64,000 nt of DNA, taken from contig CAUYUJ010018538.1 in assembly GCA_963575745.1 (NCBI GenBank), positions 518,388-582,387 of the forward strand, in the 5' to 3' direction. Positions within the stretch are counted from its first letter, which is position 1, and every line of letters starts with the position of its first letter. The stretch is from Prorocentrum cordatum. Taxonomy: Eukaryota; Sar; Dinophyceae; Prorocentrales; Prorocentraceae. Under the pieces are notes generated by a model. It made no database searches. It worked only from the letters and a program-made list of their open reading frames with translations, and had not been told where the DNA came from. Positions 50,214 to 61,064 of this stretch are shown here, in pieces. The translations under genes and the position numbers were made by a program.

Positions 50214-50365
50214 GAAAGAGTCCAAAGAGTGTCGAAAGAGTGTCGAAACAGTGTCGGCCGAGTGTCCCCCAGGGCCCGACACGTGAAAACCCTCGAGTTT
50301 CAGTACTTTTTTGGGGTGCTCGAAATTCTTCCTGGTGATCGAGGCTAAAGTAGGTTCGAACATTA
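50214..50365. repeat. DR-1 dispersed repeat
   Basis: CCCAGGGCCCGACACGTGAA, then GGTGCTCGAAATTCTTCCTG and GATCGAGGCTAAAGTAGGTT, as in the other DR-1 copies. Confidence 0.68.
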
Positions 50366-50579
50366 TAATGCGAGGTTCTCTTCACGCCGCCCGGTTGTCT
50401 GAGCATTCTTTTTCTGACCCCCATCCCCGCTGGCGTGGCCTTGATCCCGCTGGCCGATCTGCCCACCTAGCAGGTGGGGATCTCGGATCCTGGGTCGAGG
50501 GTTCACGGGCCCTCCCCCCGATGGGATGGGTCCTAAGGTTCACAAGCCCCCCCCTCTGATGGGAGAGGGGGGGCGACGG

Positions 50580-50584
50580 GGGAC

Positions 50585-50636
<52 letters not shown>

Positions 50637-50740
50637 TGGGTGGATGTCGTCGTCGAAGGCGTAGACGACGACGATGATGACGACGACAACGACGACGGCG
50701 GCGTCGGCGGCGGCGGCGACGACGACGACGATGCACCACA
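50580..50740. repeat. (GAC)n microsatellite
   Basis: GACGACGAC runs with GTC interruptions and GGCGGCGTC blocks. Thr/Asp/Ser-rich frames are artefacts. Confidence 0.9.
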
Positions 50741-50836
50741 GGACGGGAACTCATCGAGCGGGGGGGGTCGAAGGCATCAGCATGGGGGGAGGCCCCGTTG
50801 CCCTGGATCATACACCCTCTTGGTTCCGCGCGGCCC

Positions 50837-50917
50837 ATGTGGCGGGGCTCACCCTCCACCAGTCCACCCTCCTAGGTCCTATGAGGGTGGACTGGCGGAG
50901 GGTGAGCCCCGCCACAT
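50837..50917. repeat. Near-perfect hairpin, 35-bp arms
   Basis: ATGTGGCGGGGCTCACCCTC begins the left arm and GAGGGTGAGCCCCGCCACAT ends the right arm. One mismatch in 35 bp, loop of 11 bases (CTAGGTCCTAT). No relative seen in the window. Confidence 0.92.
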
Positions 50918-51089
50918 TTTGAGAAGGCCTGCCCCCTCCTCACGTCCCGCCGGGGCTCGTCGCTGAGAACACGTGGCCACGAGCTTGCGGATCATGAACA
51001 TGATCCCCGTCGCCGAGGCACCAAGGCGCCATGGAGATTGCCCAAACGAAGAAGGTCTCGAGGAGGAAAGCTCAACTACGAAGAACATC

Positions 51090-51870
51090 ATGGAATAGGA
51101 GGAGGAGGAGGAGGAGGAGGAGGAGGAGGAGGAGGAGGAGGAGGAGGAGCAGGAGGGGGAGGAGGAGAAGCAGGAGGAAGAGGACGTGGAAAGCCCAAAC
51201 ACAAAGAAAACCAGGGTGCCTCCTCCACATTCGATGCATTTCTGCTGAGCCCTCGTGCCAGCTGCCTCTCGAGGCAGGGTGGGCGGCAAAGGGGGCGGCC
51301 TTCAGAGAGCGCCGGAGGGTCTTCTAAGAACCTTGGCGTGTTCTCGAAACCCTCCGGGCTTCCAAGAAACCTTTTCAGAAGATTCTGGACCCTTCCACGA
51401 AAGCCCATGCCTTCTAAGAACCCCTCCTGCCACTTGAAAGGCCTTCTCACGCCTCGCGCCAGCCCTTTGTGCGCGCCACCAGGAGGAGGAGGAGGAGGAG
51501 GAGGAGGAGGAGGAGGAGGAGGAGGAGGAGGAGGAGGGGAGGGAGCAGGAGGAGGGAGAAGGATAGAGGAGGAGGGAGGAGGAGCGAGGAGGAGAAGGCG
51601 AGATGAGGATGAGGATGAGGATGAGGATGAGGATGAGGATGAGGGAGGAGGAGGAGGAGGAGGAGGAGGAGGAGGAGGGGGAGGGGGAGGAGACGCGAGG
51701 AGCGAGGAGCGAGGAGGAGGAGGAGGAGGAGGAGGAGGAGGAGGAGGAGGAGGAGGAGGAGGGAGGGAAAGGAGGAGGGAGGAGGAGGATGACGAGGAGG
51801 AGGAGGGAGCAGGAGGGAGGAAGAGCAGGAGGAGGAGGAGGAGGAGGAGGAGGAGGAGGACGGCAACGAT
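51090..51870. repeat. (GGA)n microsatellites around unique sequence
   Basis: (GGA)n at about 51098-51180 and a long imperfect GGA/GAGGAT tract at about 51481-51862. The unique part between (about 51190-51480) contains AAGAAACC/CTTCTAAGAACC words reminiscent of TIR-4 interiors. Confidence 0.88.
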
Positions 51871-53147
51871 GGCAGAGTTTGACGACCTCGCGAGCCCCCG
51901 ATGCACGCGCACGTCGTCTCTGCGTCTCGCCGCTACGCCCGCGAGCGGACGGCGATCGGGCACACTGGTGCCCCTGAAGCGGTCCCGTGCGAATTGAGGC
52001 GCGGCCCAGGCAGAGGGGGGGGAGAGCAGCAGCAACGCAGGACGGGCGGGAGGGCTCTGAGGGCTCTGACCACGCGGCGCCGTCAGGGGCGCCCTGGCAC
52101 ACAGACCACGCGACTCGGGCTCAGAAGAGGACGAGGACGAGGAGAGATGCGAATGAGCTACGCGTTCGACCATGGACCCGCCCCCTCGTTGCCCATCGGC
52201 CTTGGGCGGTCTCCTGACCGCCTTCGGCGGCCCTCTGACGGTCTTCGGCGGTCTTCGGTGGCCTTTCTTCCGGCGGCCTTCGGCGCGAACGCTGGGCGGC
52301 GGCGCTCAACAGAGGGGGCCACGATCGAACGCCCAAGGACGAGGAAGGCAGGAGGGACGAGCAGGGCGAGGCTCGAGCATCGAGGACGGGGGGAGGCACG
52401 AGCAGGACGAGGACGACCGCGCCTCGAGCCTCGGGCACCGAGGAGCTGGACGAGCACCGAGGCCCGAGGCCGGGGGGAGGCACGAGCCGGTCGAGGAGCG
52501 CAGGCCGCAGGCCGCAGGCCGCCAGGCTGCCCGCACGCGCGCGGCCGCGGCGCCCGCTCGCGCTCAGTCGCTGGCGCCCCGCTCGACCCGGCCCGGCGGC
52601 AGCGGCCCGGCCGCCGCGGGGCGCGGCGGCGCCACGGCGGGCGGTGGCCGGCGCCGCTGCTGCGCCTGCTGCGGCGCGGCGGCCCCGGGCGCCGCCGCGG
52701 CCGCCGCGGCGGCGGCCTCCGGCGGCGCGGCCTCCGGCGGCGCGGCCTCCGCGGCGGCGGCGTCCTGCCGAGAGAGCCCCCGGCGGTGCGGTCTCCTCCT
52801 AGCCACGGCGTCGGGGGCCCCCCAGGGCCTCGCCCCCCTCCCCGGGGCCAGCTTGGCAGCGCGTTTCTGGGCGGCCCCGGGGCCCGGCAATCAGAGGGGG
52901 CGATAGGGGCGAATAGCCCAGGGGAGAGCAATACAATGTATCCAGGGGCGCCGATGATCTATGATTTCGACAAGGCTCCCTGGCGAATACGTGTAATGCC
53001 CGCCCCTGGGCGGATATACCGGCCCTTCTCGTCGCCGCCGAGGCAAGGGCTCCCGGCAGAGACCGCATGTGGCGACCCCCCCCCGTCGTGCTTCTTTCCA
53101 CGACTCGAGTTATGCTGCTCCCATCGCACTGACGGGCCACATCCCAG
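51871..53147. other. No gene seen; very GC-rich, GCGGCGGC tract
   Basis: Long Ala/Arg/Gly-rich frames on both strands with no motifs, including GCGGCGGCCTCC repeats at about 52600-52770. I do not support any of them as genes. Confidence 0.4.
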
Positions 53148-53310
53148 AGATAACTTCGAGCACCTCGAGAAATATCGAAACCGTGTCGAGCGAGTATCGC
53201 CTCCCAGGGCCCGACGCGTGGAAACCCTCCAGCTTTGGCACTTTCCTGGTGCTCGAAAGTCTTTCTCTGGCGATCATGGCTGAAGTAGGTTGGACCATCA
53301 TAAGACTCGA
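53148..53310. repeat. DR-1 dispersed repeat
   Basis: CGAGCACCTCGAGAAATATC, CCCAGGGCCCGACGCGTGGA and CTGGCGATCATGGCTGAAGT in the usual order. Confidence 0.7.
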
Positions 53311-53317
53311 GGCAGGA

Positions 53318-53549
53318 GAGCCCAGAATCGAATCGATAAGTCGCATCGGCGATCGAAATGAATCGGATCGGCGGAAATCGGCAGCCGAGTCGGGAGACGA
53401 GTCGAACCGGCGGAAATCCACGGGCTAGTTTGCGTCCAAAGAGACGTCGGAATCCACATCGGAATCCCGAGCCGGAATCCCGAGTCGGAATCGGAAGCCC
53501 TCGAAATCGAATCGAATCGACTCGGGGAATCGAAACGAGCCCTGCGACT
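53318..53549. repeat. DR-2 dispersed repeat copy 3
   Basis: From AGAGCCCAGAATCGAATCGA to AACGAGCCCTGCGA, dense in GAATCG words; lies 8 bp after a DR-1 copy. Confidence 0.7.
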
Positions 53550-53687
53550 CGAGGGGCGTCCTGGTGCGGCGCGCCCTCCTCCGCCCCGCCCCGTGGCCGC
53601 CCGCGGGACAGCCACTGCGCCCCCAGCGCCGCCAGCACGGCCAGGGCGACCCCCAGCAGCAGCACGACCGCGGGCAGCGCCTCTCGG

Positions 53688-53882
53688 GTCGGGCGAAAGG
53701 GGGGATAGCAAAAGGGGGGGGTTTGCGAATCAGCTCACGTATGGTGATTTTCCCCGCGCCTCCCGGCGCCAGAGGCGGGTATGTATCGAGGGATGGGCCC
53801 CTCAGTGGGGCCGAAACCAGCTGCACGTAGCAAATTTCGTATCCCCCCCCTTTCCCAATGCCCCCCTTTCGTCCGGCCCGAG
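53688..53882. mobile_element. TIR-2 MITE copy 3
   Basis: GTCGGGCGAAAGGGGGGATA at the left and CCCCCCTTTCGTCCGGCCCG at the right, 195 bp, with the clearest inverted ends of the three copies. Confidence 0.75.
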
Positions 53883-54196
53883 CCTCGGGGCCCAGCCCGC
53901 CCGCGGGCGGCCCGGGGGGAGCCGCCGCTGGGGGTACCTCGGCGGCGCGCGCGCGCGGCGCGGGGAGGGGGCGAGGAGGGCGCGCGTGCGCGGGCTGCGG
54001 GGCCGGTCTCGGCGGCGGCGGGGAAGCTCTCTCCGTCCCCCGCGGCGCCTGGGTCGGGGGCAGCGTCGCTCGCAGGCGCGCCTGGGTGTGCTTTGACTCG
54101 GGTGGGCCACAGGCTCGTAGACAGCGTCGGAGGCCCCCTGGAGGGGCATGTTGTTGGGCGCAGGTGTTGGACCCCGCCCGCAGACCAGAGCCCCAG
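53883..54196. other. No gene seen; GC-rich
   Basis: GCGCGCGCGCGG-type sequence; no motif. Confidence 0.35.
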
Positions 54197-54354
54197 GTCG
54201 GGCCTGGGCCCCCTACAGGGCGATTCTGGGCGAGAAATCAAAAATACTATTAAAAAGAACATTCAAAAAATCCCTCAGGCATGGTGAAAAATCATACCCA
54301 GACTATTGTTGTTACTACTTTTGAATTTTCCTCCTGTAGAGGGACAGGCAGGAC
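54197..54354. mobile_element. TIR-1 MITE, full length
   Basis: GTCGGGCCTGGGCCCCCTAC at the left and CTCCTGTAGAGGGACAGG plus CAGGAC at the right, 158 bp, AT-rich interior. Followed by TTAA. Confidence 0.78.
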
Positions 54355-55118
54355 TTAACCATAGCCCCTCTGGCTGACCCGAGTGCCCAGCGGACTGGCC
54401 CGGCTGGCCCGTTCCACCCCGCGGCCCAGGCCGAGGAGGCAGGGATGCAAGGGTACCCTTGGGAAGGTTGCCCACCCTTACTACCGTCGGGGCGTTGACC
54501 TAAGGGACCCAAAATAAGGAACGAGGCTCCTTTTCTCCAGAAGTTGGACTTCGATTTCCCATCGAAAACCTAAGGAACCCCTGCGGCAAGCTGTGAAACA
54601 ATGAAGAACACGGAGCCCCTCCACAACGAAAAGGGTTCCTTCTTCAGCGCACCGACTGTATGCCCAGTCGGACCTGGGCCAGAAGAACATCCCTCAAATA
54701 GAGGAGACCCTCCGCCGGCCAAAACGCCCCAAACCTCACGATCCTTCGAGGGTGCCCTCCCGGGAGGCACAACAAAACATCCAGCCGAGACCTCGATCTC
54801 ATACCTCGGTCCGACCGTAGCCTCCAGCATCATTCCGCTGTGACTTCTGCTCGCGACTCGGGGGAGGTCAGTGAGCGTCACCGCGCTTCCCTCTTCATCT
54901 CGGGGAGCAGGGGGAGCAGGGCGAGTTGGGACAACGGCAACTCAAAATCGGTCCCTGAACCCCTCCCAGGGTCCAAACGCACCCGTTTTTCCGAGCTGCG
55001 TCCGACCGTGGCGACGAGGACCGCCCCCCGAAGGCCAACTATCGTTGTCTCAACTGGCTTTCTGAACTCAACGGGGGGTTCGCACAGGAAGGTTTATAGA
55101 GGCCTCCTCCGAGTAGAT
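54355..55118. other. No gene seen; unique sequence
   Basis: Contains AAGGAACGAGGCTCCTTTTC and AAGGGTTCCTTCTTCAGC, weak internal inverted repeats. Short frames only. Confidence 0.35.
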
Positions 55119-55270
55119 GAGGTCGGAGGATCGCGCTGGATCGACGATGCGTGGGCGATGCATCGGTGATGCAACGGCGACGTCGGCGATGCATCGACGA
55201 CGTCGGCGTGGCGAAACTCGCGCTCCACATCGAGCCATGTCGCCGATGCATCGGCGATGCGGCTTCCCAG
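55119..55270. repeat. GATGCATCGGCGATG palindromic repeat (partner 56600-56720)
   Basis: GGTCGGAGGATCGCGC then repeated GATGCATCGGCGATGCATCG and GTCGGCGTGGCGAAACTCGC. The same words appear in reverse at about 56600-56720. Confidence 0.6.
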
Positions 55271-55316
55271 ACCCCCGACGTCATGATGTGTTCATAGCGT
55301 CGACCCCCAGAGTCGG

Positions 55317-55435
55317 GTCGGGCGTGTCCTCATACAGGGGGATTTTGGACCAAAAATAAAAATAGTCCAAACATATTCAAAAATAGTTAAAAAAAATGAA
55401 AGACTTGTCCCCATATTAATTCTTAAGCAAAAAGA
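55317..55435. mobile_element. TIR-1 MITE, 3'-truncated
   Basis: GTCGGGCGTGTCCTCATACA and GGGGGATTTTGGACCAAAAA mark the left half. No GCCCGAC end follows; instead a partial DR-4 begins near 55440. Confidence 0.6.
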
Positions 55436-55439
55436 TCTC

Positions 55440-55764
55440 GACCCATTCCCTGGAACTGGTTTCTCATCCTGAGCCGCTTTTGAACGGTCCCGAGGCCTGG
55501 CAAGGGCGCCTGGAGACCAAACTTAGCGACAACCCCCCCGTCGTGATTCTGTCATTACTCTCGTGGGTGCGCAAACATGGATTAGATCCATGGATTTGGC
55601 GCGCGGTCGCCGAATCCATGGATCGATGGTGGTGCCCTTCCCAAAATGCGGCCGGTGCCGCCTCGCTCGGCGGCGGAAATCCGCGATTTCCCATGCCAGG
55701 GAAACGGGACCCGTCGCTAATCCACGCCCCCTTGATCCATGTTTGCGATCGCCTGATACTTGAG
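55440..55764. other. Partial DR-4, then unique sequence
   Basis: TCATCCTGAGCCGCTTTTGA and CCCGAGGCCTGGCAAGGGCG match DR-4. From 55530 the sequence carries ATCCATGGATTTGGCGCGCG and its near inverse CGAATCCATGGATCGATGG, with no gene. Confidence 0.45.
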
Positions 55765-55986
55765 CAGGGACCGACCGTCCCGGCATTCCTATAGTCCTAC
55801 CACGAAATAATCTTAGAACCCACAAATGTTCTAAGAACAAAACAATGTTCTTAGAACACAAGCCCGATGTGTTAAAACAAGACAGCCCCAACTAGAGCTG
55901 TTCTGAGAACATCTCGTGCGAACCACAGAAAGCTCTTAGAACATTGTCTGGTAGGGCTCTAGGCGAGCCAGGACGCTTCGCCACTG
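55765..55986. mobile_element. TIR-4 hAT-like element copy 2
   Basis: 222 bp from CAGGGACCGACCGTCCCGGC to GACGCTTCGCCACTG. CTTGAG sits immediately on both sides (55759-55764 and 55987-55992), a candidate 6-bp target duplication. Interior TCTTAGAACA/TGTTCTAAGA words are in both orientations. Confidence 0.72.
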
Positions 55987-56204
55987 CTTGAGATACTCGA
56001 GAGGGTCTGGGTTGATCCTCCGGCCCTGCCCCGGCGCCTCCGGGCGCCCGAGGCGCCAGCCGGCGAAGGCCTCCGCGCCCGCGGGCGCGGCGCGCGAGGC
56101 CAGGGGGATGCGGCGGCCAGGGGCGAGGGCCGCGCCGGGGCAGGCGCGGAGGCAGGACGGCGGCTGCTGTACACTGGCACCGCCCTGGGCTATAGTGGAG
56201 GCCA

Positions 56205-56375
56205 ATCCGCAAGAGACCTGCCCCAGGAGGCCCAACCCTGAGGCCCCGGGACGTCCACCGGTTTCTGGTGCGGGAGCGTCACCGCTTTCCACCGCAAAGC
56301 CATCGAAACCAAAGAAACCCAGGGAACCCTGGAGGCAAGCAGGGTGTTCCTTGGCACATGCCTCCGCTGTCTACA
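56205..56375. repeat. DR-3 dispersed repeat, uninterrupted
   Basis: GGCCCAACCCTGAGGCCCCG, GACGTCCACCGGTTTCTGGT, CATCGAAACCAAAGAAACCC and GGAGGCAAGCAGGGTG in order. Serves as the empty-site reference for the interrupted copy at 16830-17110. Confidence 0.7.
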
Positions 56376-56404
56376 CTGGCGCTACGCCAATCCCCAAAGA
56401 TCCA

Positions 56405-56732
56405 GCGCTCCAACAAAATTGGAGCAGGCGGTTTTCTGGGGGGCCGTTTTCGGCCTCTGGGGGCGTCCGAAAACGACGCCAGGCGAAAAACCAGCCCCAG
56501 GGAAGTGGTCTGGACCTCCTGTGCCCACGCATCGAAAAATTGGAGCAGCCAGATGTCTGGGTCCTAGAGGCCTCGGCCTCCCACATGGGGTCCGAGTAGA
56601 GGGGGCCGGAGGAACGCACCGCATCGCCGATGCATCGCCGCCGTCGGCGTGGCGAAAATCGGGTTTCGCAGCGAGCCGCCTCGCCGATGCACCGGCGATG
56701 CGGCGCGATCCTCCGACCCCATCTATTCTTAG
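56405..56732. repeat. DR-4 (reverse) then palindromic GATGCATCGCC repeat
   Basis: 56405-56575 is DR-4 in reverse (GGGGCGTCCGAAAACGACGC, AAGTGGTCTGGACCTCCTG). 56600-56720 is the reverse partner of 55119-55270. Confidence 0.58.
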
Positions 56733-56885
56733 GTCGGGCGTTTCCTCCTACAGGAGGATTCTGAACGAAAAATAAAAAAAGAGTCAACAAATACACCCAA
56801 AATGCTAAAACACAGTCAGACAATCGCCCCCACACTACGTTCATACTATTTTTGAATCTCCCTCCTGTAGAGGGACAGGCCCGGC
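56733..56885. mobile_element. TIR-1 MITE, full length
   Basis: GTCGGGCGTTTCCTCCTACA at the left, CCCTCCTGTAGAGGGACAGG plus CCCGGC at the right, 153 bp, AT-rich interior. Confidence 0.82.
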
Positions 56886-56924
56886 TCAAATCGACTCTGA
56901 CCCCATCCGGGAGGCTGAGTCGGC

Positions 56925-57085
56925 GGTGGACAAACCTCCCTTTAGTACACCTCCCTTTAGTGAAAGCGGCCTGGGGCCGAAACCGACGGACCTGGACCCG
57001 CAAAAATAACGGCCCTGACGCCCTCTCGCGAACCGAAAACGGCCAATTCCTGAATCGACGTGTCAGGGTAGGAGGTCTATCAACC
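56925..57085. mobile_element. TIR-5 MITE copy 2
   Basis: GGTGGACAAACCTCC at the left and GGAGGTCTATCAACC at the right (three mismatches to a perfect inverse). Interior GGCCTGGGGCCGAAACCGAC and CCCTCTCGCGAACCGAAAAC match copy 1. Confidence 0.72.
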
Positions 57086-57099
57086 TCCAACTTAGAGCT

Positions 57100-57735
57100 A
57101 CGCCAATCCTGGGCCCAGCATCGGCGTACCCCGACCTCCTCGCGTCGTGACGACAAGCACGAGGGAGAAAGCTGGCCACCCTCGGCCTCCGGAGGCCCCC
57201 ATTGCCTGGCCCGCCGGGGGCCGCCGTCCCAGAAGGACTCGGGACGAGGAAGCCGATATCCAGCAGGAAGGAGGTGAGCGTCTTCGGATTCGGCGTCTCG
57301 ACCGTGGGCGGAAGGAAGGGGGGAGGGGGGGGCCACTGTTTGCAGCAGCGCGTCCGATGGCGGAGACTCCACCTGCCTGAACCAGGCGCCCAAAGCAGCC
57401 GAGATCTACTCCGCGGGGTGAGGGGGGAGGGGGGGGCGGCGAGGGCCCGCGCCGATCGGCAAAACAATGAGTAAGAAAACGGTTGCGCTGCGGAGCAAGA
57501 ATGCATCGGATGTCTGGGTATACGTCCTCCTGGCCTTGCCAGGACGGCGCATAATCACTTCGATCCTGGGCGCAGGGTGGAGCTCGCCAGGATCGGTGTC
57601 GGTGTATAGCTGCCAACGTCCGAAGAGGTGGATTAGCCCCACGGCGCGCGCGGCCGCCAACGCCATTCCGAAGGGGCCCGAGAGGAGGGTGGGCGCCCGC
57701 GCGGGGCAGCCTGGGGCCCCAGACCTCCCACGCGT
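57100..57735. other. Possibly coding unique sequence, strand uncertain
   Basis: Less repetitive than its surroundings. On the minus strand a frame at 57406-57666 gives GRWQLYTDTDPGELHPAPRI and a hydrophobic run ATVFLLIVLPIGAG. On the plus strand a frame gives KKTVALRSKNASDVWVYVLL. Neither has a known motif, so I do not call a gene. Confidence 0.2.
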
Positions 57736-57739
57736 TGAG

Positions 57740-57872
57740 CCCTCCTCCTCCTCCTCCTCCTTCTCCTCCTCCTCCTCCTCCTCCTCCTGCTGCTTCTCCT
57801 CCTGCTGCTCCTCCTCCTTCTTCTCCTCCTCCTCCTCCTGTTCCTCCTCCTCCTCCTCCTTCTCCTCCTCGC
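57740..57872. repeat. (CTC)n microsatellite with CTT/CTG interruptions
   Basis: About 130 bases of CTC triplets. Homopolymeric Ser/Pro/Arg frames are artefacts. Confidence 0.92.
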
Positions 57873-58032
57873 ATCAAACACTCAACGCGGAGCCCGTTCG
57901 CAATTTTTCGGACCCCATGGGAAGGGCCAGCACCAGGCCCAAGGGCCGTGGAAAGCCAGCTCGGGCCGGAAATCGGGTCCTGGGGGGAGGGTCTCGAGGA
58001 AGAGAAACCGGCATCACCAGAAACGGTCGACG

Positions 58033-58123
58033 CCCCGCGCGAAATCCTTGGATCTGCGCTGGGCGCCCCCCGGGGGCGGCGCCAAGGGCGCCGCCAGGGG
58101 GGCCCAGCGCCGATCCAGGAAAC
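58033..58123. repeat. Short palindromic element, partner of 592-665
   Basis: CCGCGCGAAATCCTTGGATC and TGCGCTGGGC at the left; GCCCAGCGCCGATCCAGGAA and ACCCGCGGGG at the right, with a GGGCGGCGCCAAGGGCGCCG palindrome in the loop. Confidence 0.6.
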
Positions 58124-58780
58124 CCGCGGGGAGCTTCAGCAGTTCCTGCTCGTGCTGCTTCTGGCTCCTCGAGGGTCGGGGCTTCCAAGGGCCCCGCGCA
58201 GAAGACCCCAGGGCGTCGGACGTCTGGAGAGCCGGGCGCCGCGTCCTGGACGGCGGCAGGCGCGTGCCGGGGGCGAGCTCGGTGCGCGCCGCCGCGCGTG
58301 CCGGCACGCGCGGCGGCGGCCGAGCTGGCCTGGTGCGCGGCTGGCGTCGTCCAGGTCGAGGGCAGCAGGCGCGCCGGGCCGAAACAGCTTCGGCACCCCG
58401 GGGAAGCACCTCTGCCCGCCGCGTCTGCACGGTGCGCGCTCCTCGTGGCCAGAGGCCTCCTCCCGCGCGCCTCCTCCGCGGCCGCCCTCGTCTCTTCCCT
58501 ACGCGGACTCCCCCCCGCTCCCCCAGACTCGAGGCTCGCACGCGCGGGAAGACCGCGGTCGAAGTGCAGCTCATTCAGCCCACCGCCAACATTTATCAGT
58601 GGGGGGGGCGTTGACAGATGAATGCGGCGCGAGTGTGCGCTGAATTCGTCCGAGGCCTGTAATTGCCTCGTGGGCGCCCCGCCGGCTTTCCGAACGTGTT
58701 GGCGCCCGCCCTTGCCGCTGTCCAAAAAAGGTGCTGTCCGCGCGCCGCTGCACACGGATTGCGGGTCCGTGTAACGTTAA
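58124..58780. other. No gene seen; GC-rich
   Basis: Long frames on both strands without motifs. Confidence 0.35.
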
Positions 58781-58931
58781 GTCGGGCATGTCCCTCTACA
58801 GGAGGGATCTTCAAGAATAGTTAGAAAACAATCCGGGGACGATTTTGATTATTTTGGCCATTTATGAACATGCTTGGACTATGTTCAACTTCTGCCTTCC
58901 CAGATCCGCCTGTAGGAGGACATGCCCGAAC
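58781..58931. mobile_element. TIR-1 MITE, full length, best-matched ends
   Basis: GTCGGGCATGTCCCTCTACA at the left and TGTAGGAGGACATGCCCGAA plus C at the right, 151 bp. The left end is preceded by TTAA. Interior AT-rich (GATTTTGATTATTTTGGCCA). Confidence 0.85.
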
Positions 58932-59616
58932 GAAGTCGAACGCCCTCGGCTGAGAATGAACTGGCCAGCGGCCGCGCAAATTGAGGGTCGACGCGGGCGA
59001 AGGGGGTGAGGGGGGACGGGCGAAAACCAAGAGGCGCGGCGCAGACCGCCGAGAGGAGCACCGCGCGAGGCATGCGTACTGTCCCAAGGGGACCTCTCCC
59101 AAGGGCCGCATGGAGCCCAAGGGTCCGTTCTGGCCAAATTTCTGTGTTGGATCCGGTCGTGGCGACGAAGCAGCGGCCCGCACAGAGGAGCGAACCTTGA
59201 ACACCTCGCACGTCGTTGGTAAATGTCCCTGCTGCCTGATGCAAACACAAAGCTTCGATCGACGGCGCCGACGAGCTGAAGCGTCTGGGTGCCCGATATA
59301 GAAAACAAAGGGCAAACGGTGCATGCCGCGCGAACTGTCAGAAGCCAGCGCGCTCCTTCTTGCGTCATCGTTGGACCCCCCCTGCCCTGGCGCGCGCGCC
59401 GCCAGCGGGGCCGAACGCCGACCAGAGAGATCCGCGCGGGCCTCCGAATGTCGATGTTCGTGCCGTTGCTGCGAGCACGGCGCTCGTTCCCTTCAGGCCC
59501 CGCCCACGCGCGGCGCGGTGCACCTGCGTTCGCCTCCGCGGGCCGACCGAACACTTGCACCGTACCCTTCATGGGTCGAGGAATCGACGACGCCCCGGCA
59601 GGCGCCCGCCCTGTCT
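58932..59616. other. No gene seen
   Basis: GC-rich unique sequence; frames on both strands without motifs. Confidence 0.35.
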
Positions 59617-59791
59617 TGGTGGGCGTGTTGTTATCCACCGCCACCACCATGAATAGGAGGGGGAGGGGGCCCTCTTACTCCTCTTCCCTCTCCTCCTCCT
59701 CCTCTTCCTCCTCCTCCTCCTCCTCCTCCTCCTCCTCCTCCTCTTCCCCCTCCAACCTCATGGTGGTGGTGGCGGAAAACATGCCCACCCT
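59617..59791. mobile_element. TIR-7 foldback with (CTC)n interior, copy 2
   Basis: GGTGGGCGTGTTGTTATCCA and CCGCCACCACCATGA at the left, TCATGGTGGTGGTGGCGGAA and AACATGCCCACC at the right. The arms pair over roughly 33 bp. Between them are GGAGGGGGAGGG and a (CTC)n tract ending CCCTCCAACC. Confidence 0.8.
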
Positions 59792-61064
59792 GCACGGTGC
59801 GAACATCTCATTCGCGGAGTCCTTTCCCTTCGCCGAGCAATCTCAATCACGCTGCGGAGGGGGCTGCGCCAGGCCCAGCCCGGCTTCGGCACTGGCAAGG
59901 GCGAGCAGAAGCGCACGCCTTGCCCCGAGCTATGGCTCCGAGCTCCGACTCCGAGCTCCGACTCCGACCCCCGGGAAGCCATGCCGCCCGAGTTCGAGAG
60001 TGGATGACGGGCGTCATGGGGTGGGGGGGGCAGGGGGGGGTTTGAAGTAACGCCCCCCGCCCCCGTGTGGCTCTGGCGCCACAACCGCGCCCGCAAGAAC
60101 GATGACGATGAGCAACGAGCTCCGAGCCCCGGTGAAGCCATGCCGCCCAGGTTCCAAGCACACTTTTTGCGTCGGCGGCTGGGCAGACGGACTGCTCCAG
60201 CGATGTGGCATTAGGGGTCACACAAAACGCGCATTAAGCCGCAAGACACGCGGGAAGAGCGAGGAGTCCCAGCGCGGGCGGGAGGAAGAGGAAGCCGGGC
60301 CCGCTCAGAGCAGGGCCAGGAGTTCCAAGCACACATGCACCTATCAACATGACCCCGACGTCGCCCAAAACAAATGGCACGCGTGCCCGACGTGAAGAGG
60401 CGAGGGACAGGAGAAGCGCGGGGACCAGGTGCGTGGAGGTCAGGGAGGTCCGAGATCCGAGATCGATGGCGGAAATAGCAAAATCACTGGGCATCTTGCT
60501 TTGGGTGGGGAATATGACTAATATGAAACCGATGCTGTCTAGACTGTGGCGTGAGCCCCTGGGCCACATCGGCGCCCAGGAGTGAATGCTTTCACAGACC
60601 CGAACCCATTTTACGCACTCTTCGGGAGCCGAGAACGCAAAGAGCGGGGCATAATTTATAAGGGGACGGTATTGTGCCGCGAGAAATTTGATAATGAACA
60701 GTGATGGGGCGGATAGAGCACAAATGACAACATGTCGAGATCAAACTCATCCAGGTCCGTGCACGCACATACATTATTGGGCATCTTTCTCTGAGTGCGC
60801 CGTTTAGACTGCGGCGTGAGTCCTTGGGCCATTTCGGCGCCCAAGAGTGGGAGCTTTTACAAACCAGAGTGCATAGCATCGAGCTATTCAGTGCACCCTG
60901 GATCGCGAAAAGTTCCCTCGACTTGATTCCAGAGGGGCTGACGGAGGGCTGGCCCTGACATCGCACGGCCGCCAGCCCGAGGTTATCCGAAACTTCGGTG
61001 CGCACACTTCGAACAAGAAAACGGATCCTCTTCCGTCAGCGGGCCCCCCAATTGCACAGTTGGG
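59792..61064. other. No gene seen; includes a direct repeat
   Basis: Unique sequence, lower GC after 60.4 kb. GGGCATCTT...TAGACTG(T/C)GGCGTGAG and GGGCCA(C/T)(A/T)TCGGCGCCCA(G/A)GAGTG occur twice (about 60490-60585 and 60778-60850). No ORF with motifs. Confidence 0.4.

Noticed and set aside
51088-52173. Long Pro/Ser- and Glu/Gly-rich frames over the GGA tracts
   Set aside because: Pure products of triplet microsatellites, open on both strands at once.
51871-53283. Candidate 460-codon protein in the GC-rich block
   Set aside because: Arg/Ala/Gly composition with equally long frames on the opposite strand, crossing DR-1; no domain recognised.
57098-57877. Minus-strand Gly-rich 259-codon frame
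   Set aside because: Its N-terminal third is the (CTC)n microsatellite in reverse; the rest conflicts with other frames, so only a low-confidence coding note was kept.
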